Part shown: positions 6,043 to 6,426 of the stretch, in pieces
Layout of the letters: each line of letters opens with the position of its first letter
Position numbering within the stretch: the stretch's first letter is position 1
Source: Streptosporangiaceae bacterium
GTDB lineage: Bacteria; Actinomycetota; Actinomycetes; Streptosporangiales; Streptosporangiaceae
Direction of reading: 5' to 3'
DNA length: 6,426 bases
Assembly (NCBI GenBank): GCA_030050125.1
Contig: JASIJN010000467.1
Location: forward strand, 1-6,426
Notes under the pieces: model-generated
Databases searched by the model: none
The model's input: the letters and a program-made list of their open reading frames with translations, nothing else
What the model was told of the DNA's origin: nothing
Translations under genes and position numbers: made by a program

Positions 6043-6426
6043 ATGACAGACCCGATCATCCTCGCCGACCACGACGGGGCCCGGCTCACCCACGGCAAGC
6101 CCAAGGTCAACGGCGTAGAGATCCACTACGCGATCGGCGGCGCCGGCGAGCCGGTGTTCTTGCTCCACGGCGTTCCGAAGACCATGTCCTACTGGCGCCA
6201 CGTCGTGCCGCTGCTGACCCCGCACTACACCGTCGTGGCGGTCGACAACCGGGGCTTCGGCGGCTCCCAGCGCCCCCTGGCCGGCTATGACACCGCCACG
6301 ATTGCCGGCGATGTCGCCGAGCTGGCGACCCACCTGGGCTTCGACCGGTTCCGGGTCGCCGGCGAGGATTGGGGCGCGGCCATCGCCTACGCCGTCGCCG
6401 CCTTCCACCGCCGCCGGGTGCAGCAG
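6043..6426 (+). CDS. Alpha/beta hydrolase of epoxide hydrolase/dehalogenase type, Asp nucleophile (3' end outside window)
   Basis: The frame runs from ATG 6043 to the right edge without a stop, 128 residues, about 40% of a typical 290-330-residue family member. After an N-terminal strand pair (KVNGVEIHYAIGG, 21-33) comes the oxyanion motif HGVP (42-45), the HGxP signature of epoxide hydrolases. The region TVVAVDNRGFGGSQRP (63-78) matches the conserved loop after strand 4. The nucleophile elbow is GEDWGA (107-112), placing Asp109 where serine hydrolases have Ser. Asp followed by Trp is characteristic of epoxide hydrolases (usually GHDWG); here Glu replaces the His. This chemistry forms an alkyl-enzyme ester that opens epoxides or removes halide. 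The lid tyrosines, the acid and the His lie beyond the window, so epoxide hydrolase versus haloalkane/haloacid dehalogenase cannot be settled. The 17-base gap and the lack of a clear ribosome site suggest co-transcription and possibly translational coupling with the preceding hydrolase. Confidence 0.88.
   Translation, partial: MTDPIILADHDGARLTHGKPKVNGVEIHYAIGGAGEPVFLLHGVPKTMSYWRHVVPLLTPHYTVVAVDNRGFGGSQRPLAGYDTATIAGDVAELATHLGFDRFRVAGEDWGAAIAYAVAAFHRRRVQQ

Overview
This is a 6.4 kb stretch of very GC-rich bacterial DNA. Third codon positions are dominated by G/C, and the largest gene encodes a LAL-type (large ATP-binding LuxR family) regulator. Together these point to an actinomycete such as Streptomyces or a relative. 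This is inferred from style; nothing in the window fixes the genus. I found no RNA genes, insertion sequences, CRISPR arrays or phage genes.

Layout. Bases 1-809 (+) hold the 3' part of a membrane-anchored protein. It has a Pro/Gln repeat region, one transmembrane helix and an extracellular six-cysteine domain, and its N-terminal part lies beyond the left edge. It converges, with a 12-base gap, on a 934-codon LAL regulator (822-3626, -). A 191-base divergent intergenic region separates this regulator from a rightward set: a SnoaL-like/NTF2-fold small protein (3818-4255), a short-chain dehydrogenase/reductase (4292-5071), a serine-nucleophile alpha/beta hydrolase (5225-6025), and the first 128 codons of a second alpha/beta hydrolase of the epoxide-hydrolase type with an aspartate nucleophile (6043 to the right edge). 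The SnoaL-like and SDR genes are 36 bases apart, and the two hydrolase genes 17 bases apart, so they look like two short transcription units separated by a 153-base gap.

How it may work together. The most informative non-coding signal is a sequence found in front of both rightward units: CAGTCAnnTGACnCAAGCG (3730-3748 and 5141-5159). After exactly 19 bases in both places comes AGnnTGGAG (3768-3776 and 5179-5187). The start codons lie 88 and 84 bases from the beginning of the element. The core, GTCAnnTGAC, is an inverted repeat, and I found it nowhere else in the window. This suggests a common promoter/operator and a small regulon of SnoaL-like protein, SDR and two hydrolases. The divergently encoded LAL protein is an obvious candidate regulator, but nothing in the sequence proves that it binds there. 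The gene set resembles a small catabolic, detoxification or tailoring module acting on an unidentified small molecule. Each gene belongs to a known superfamily. I do not see a clear novel defence, mobile or RNA system here.
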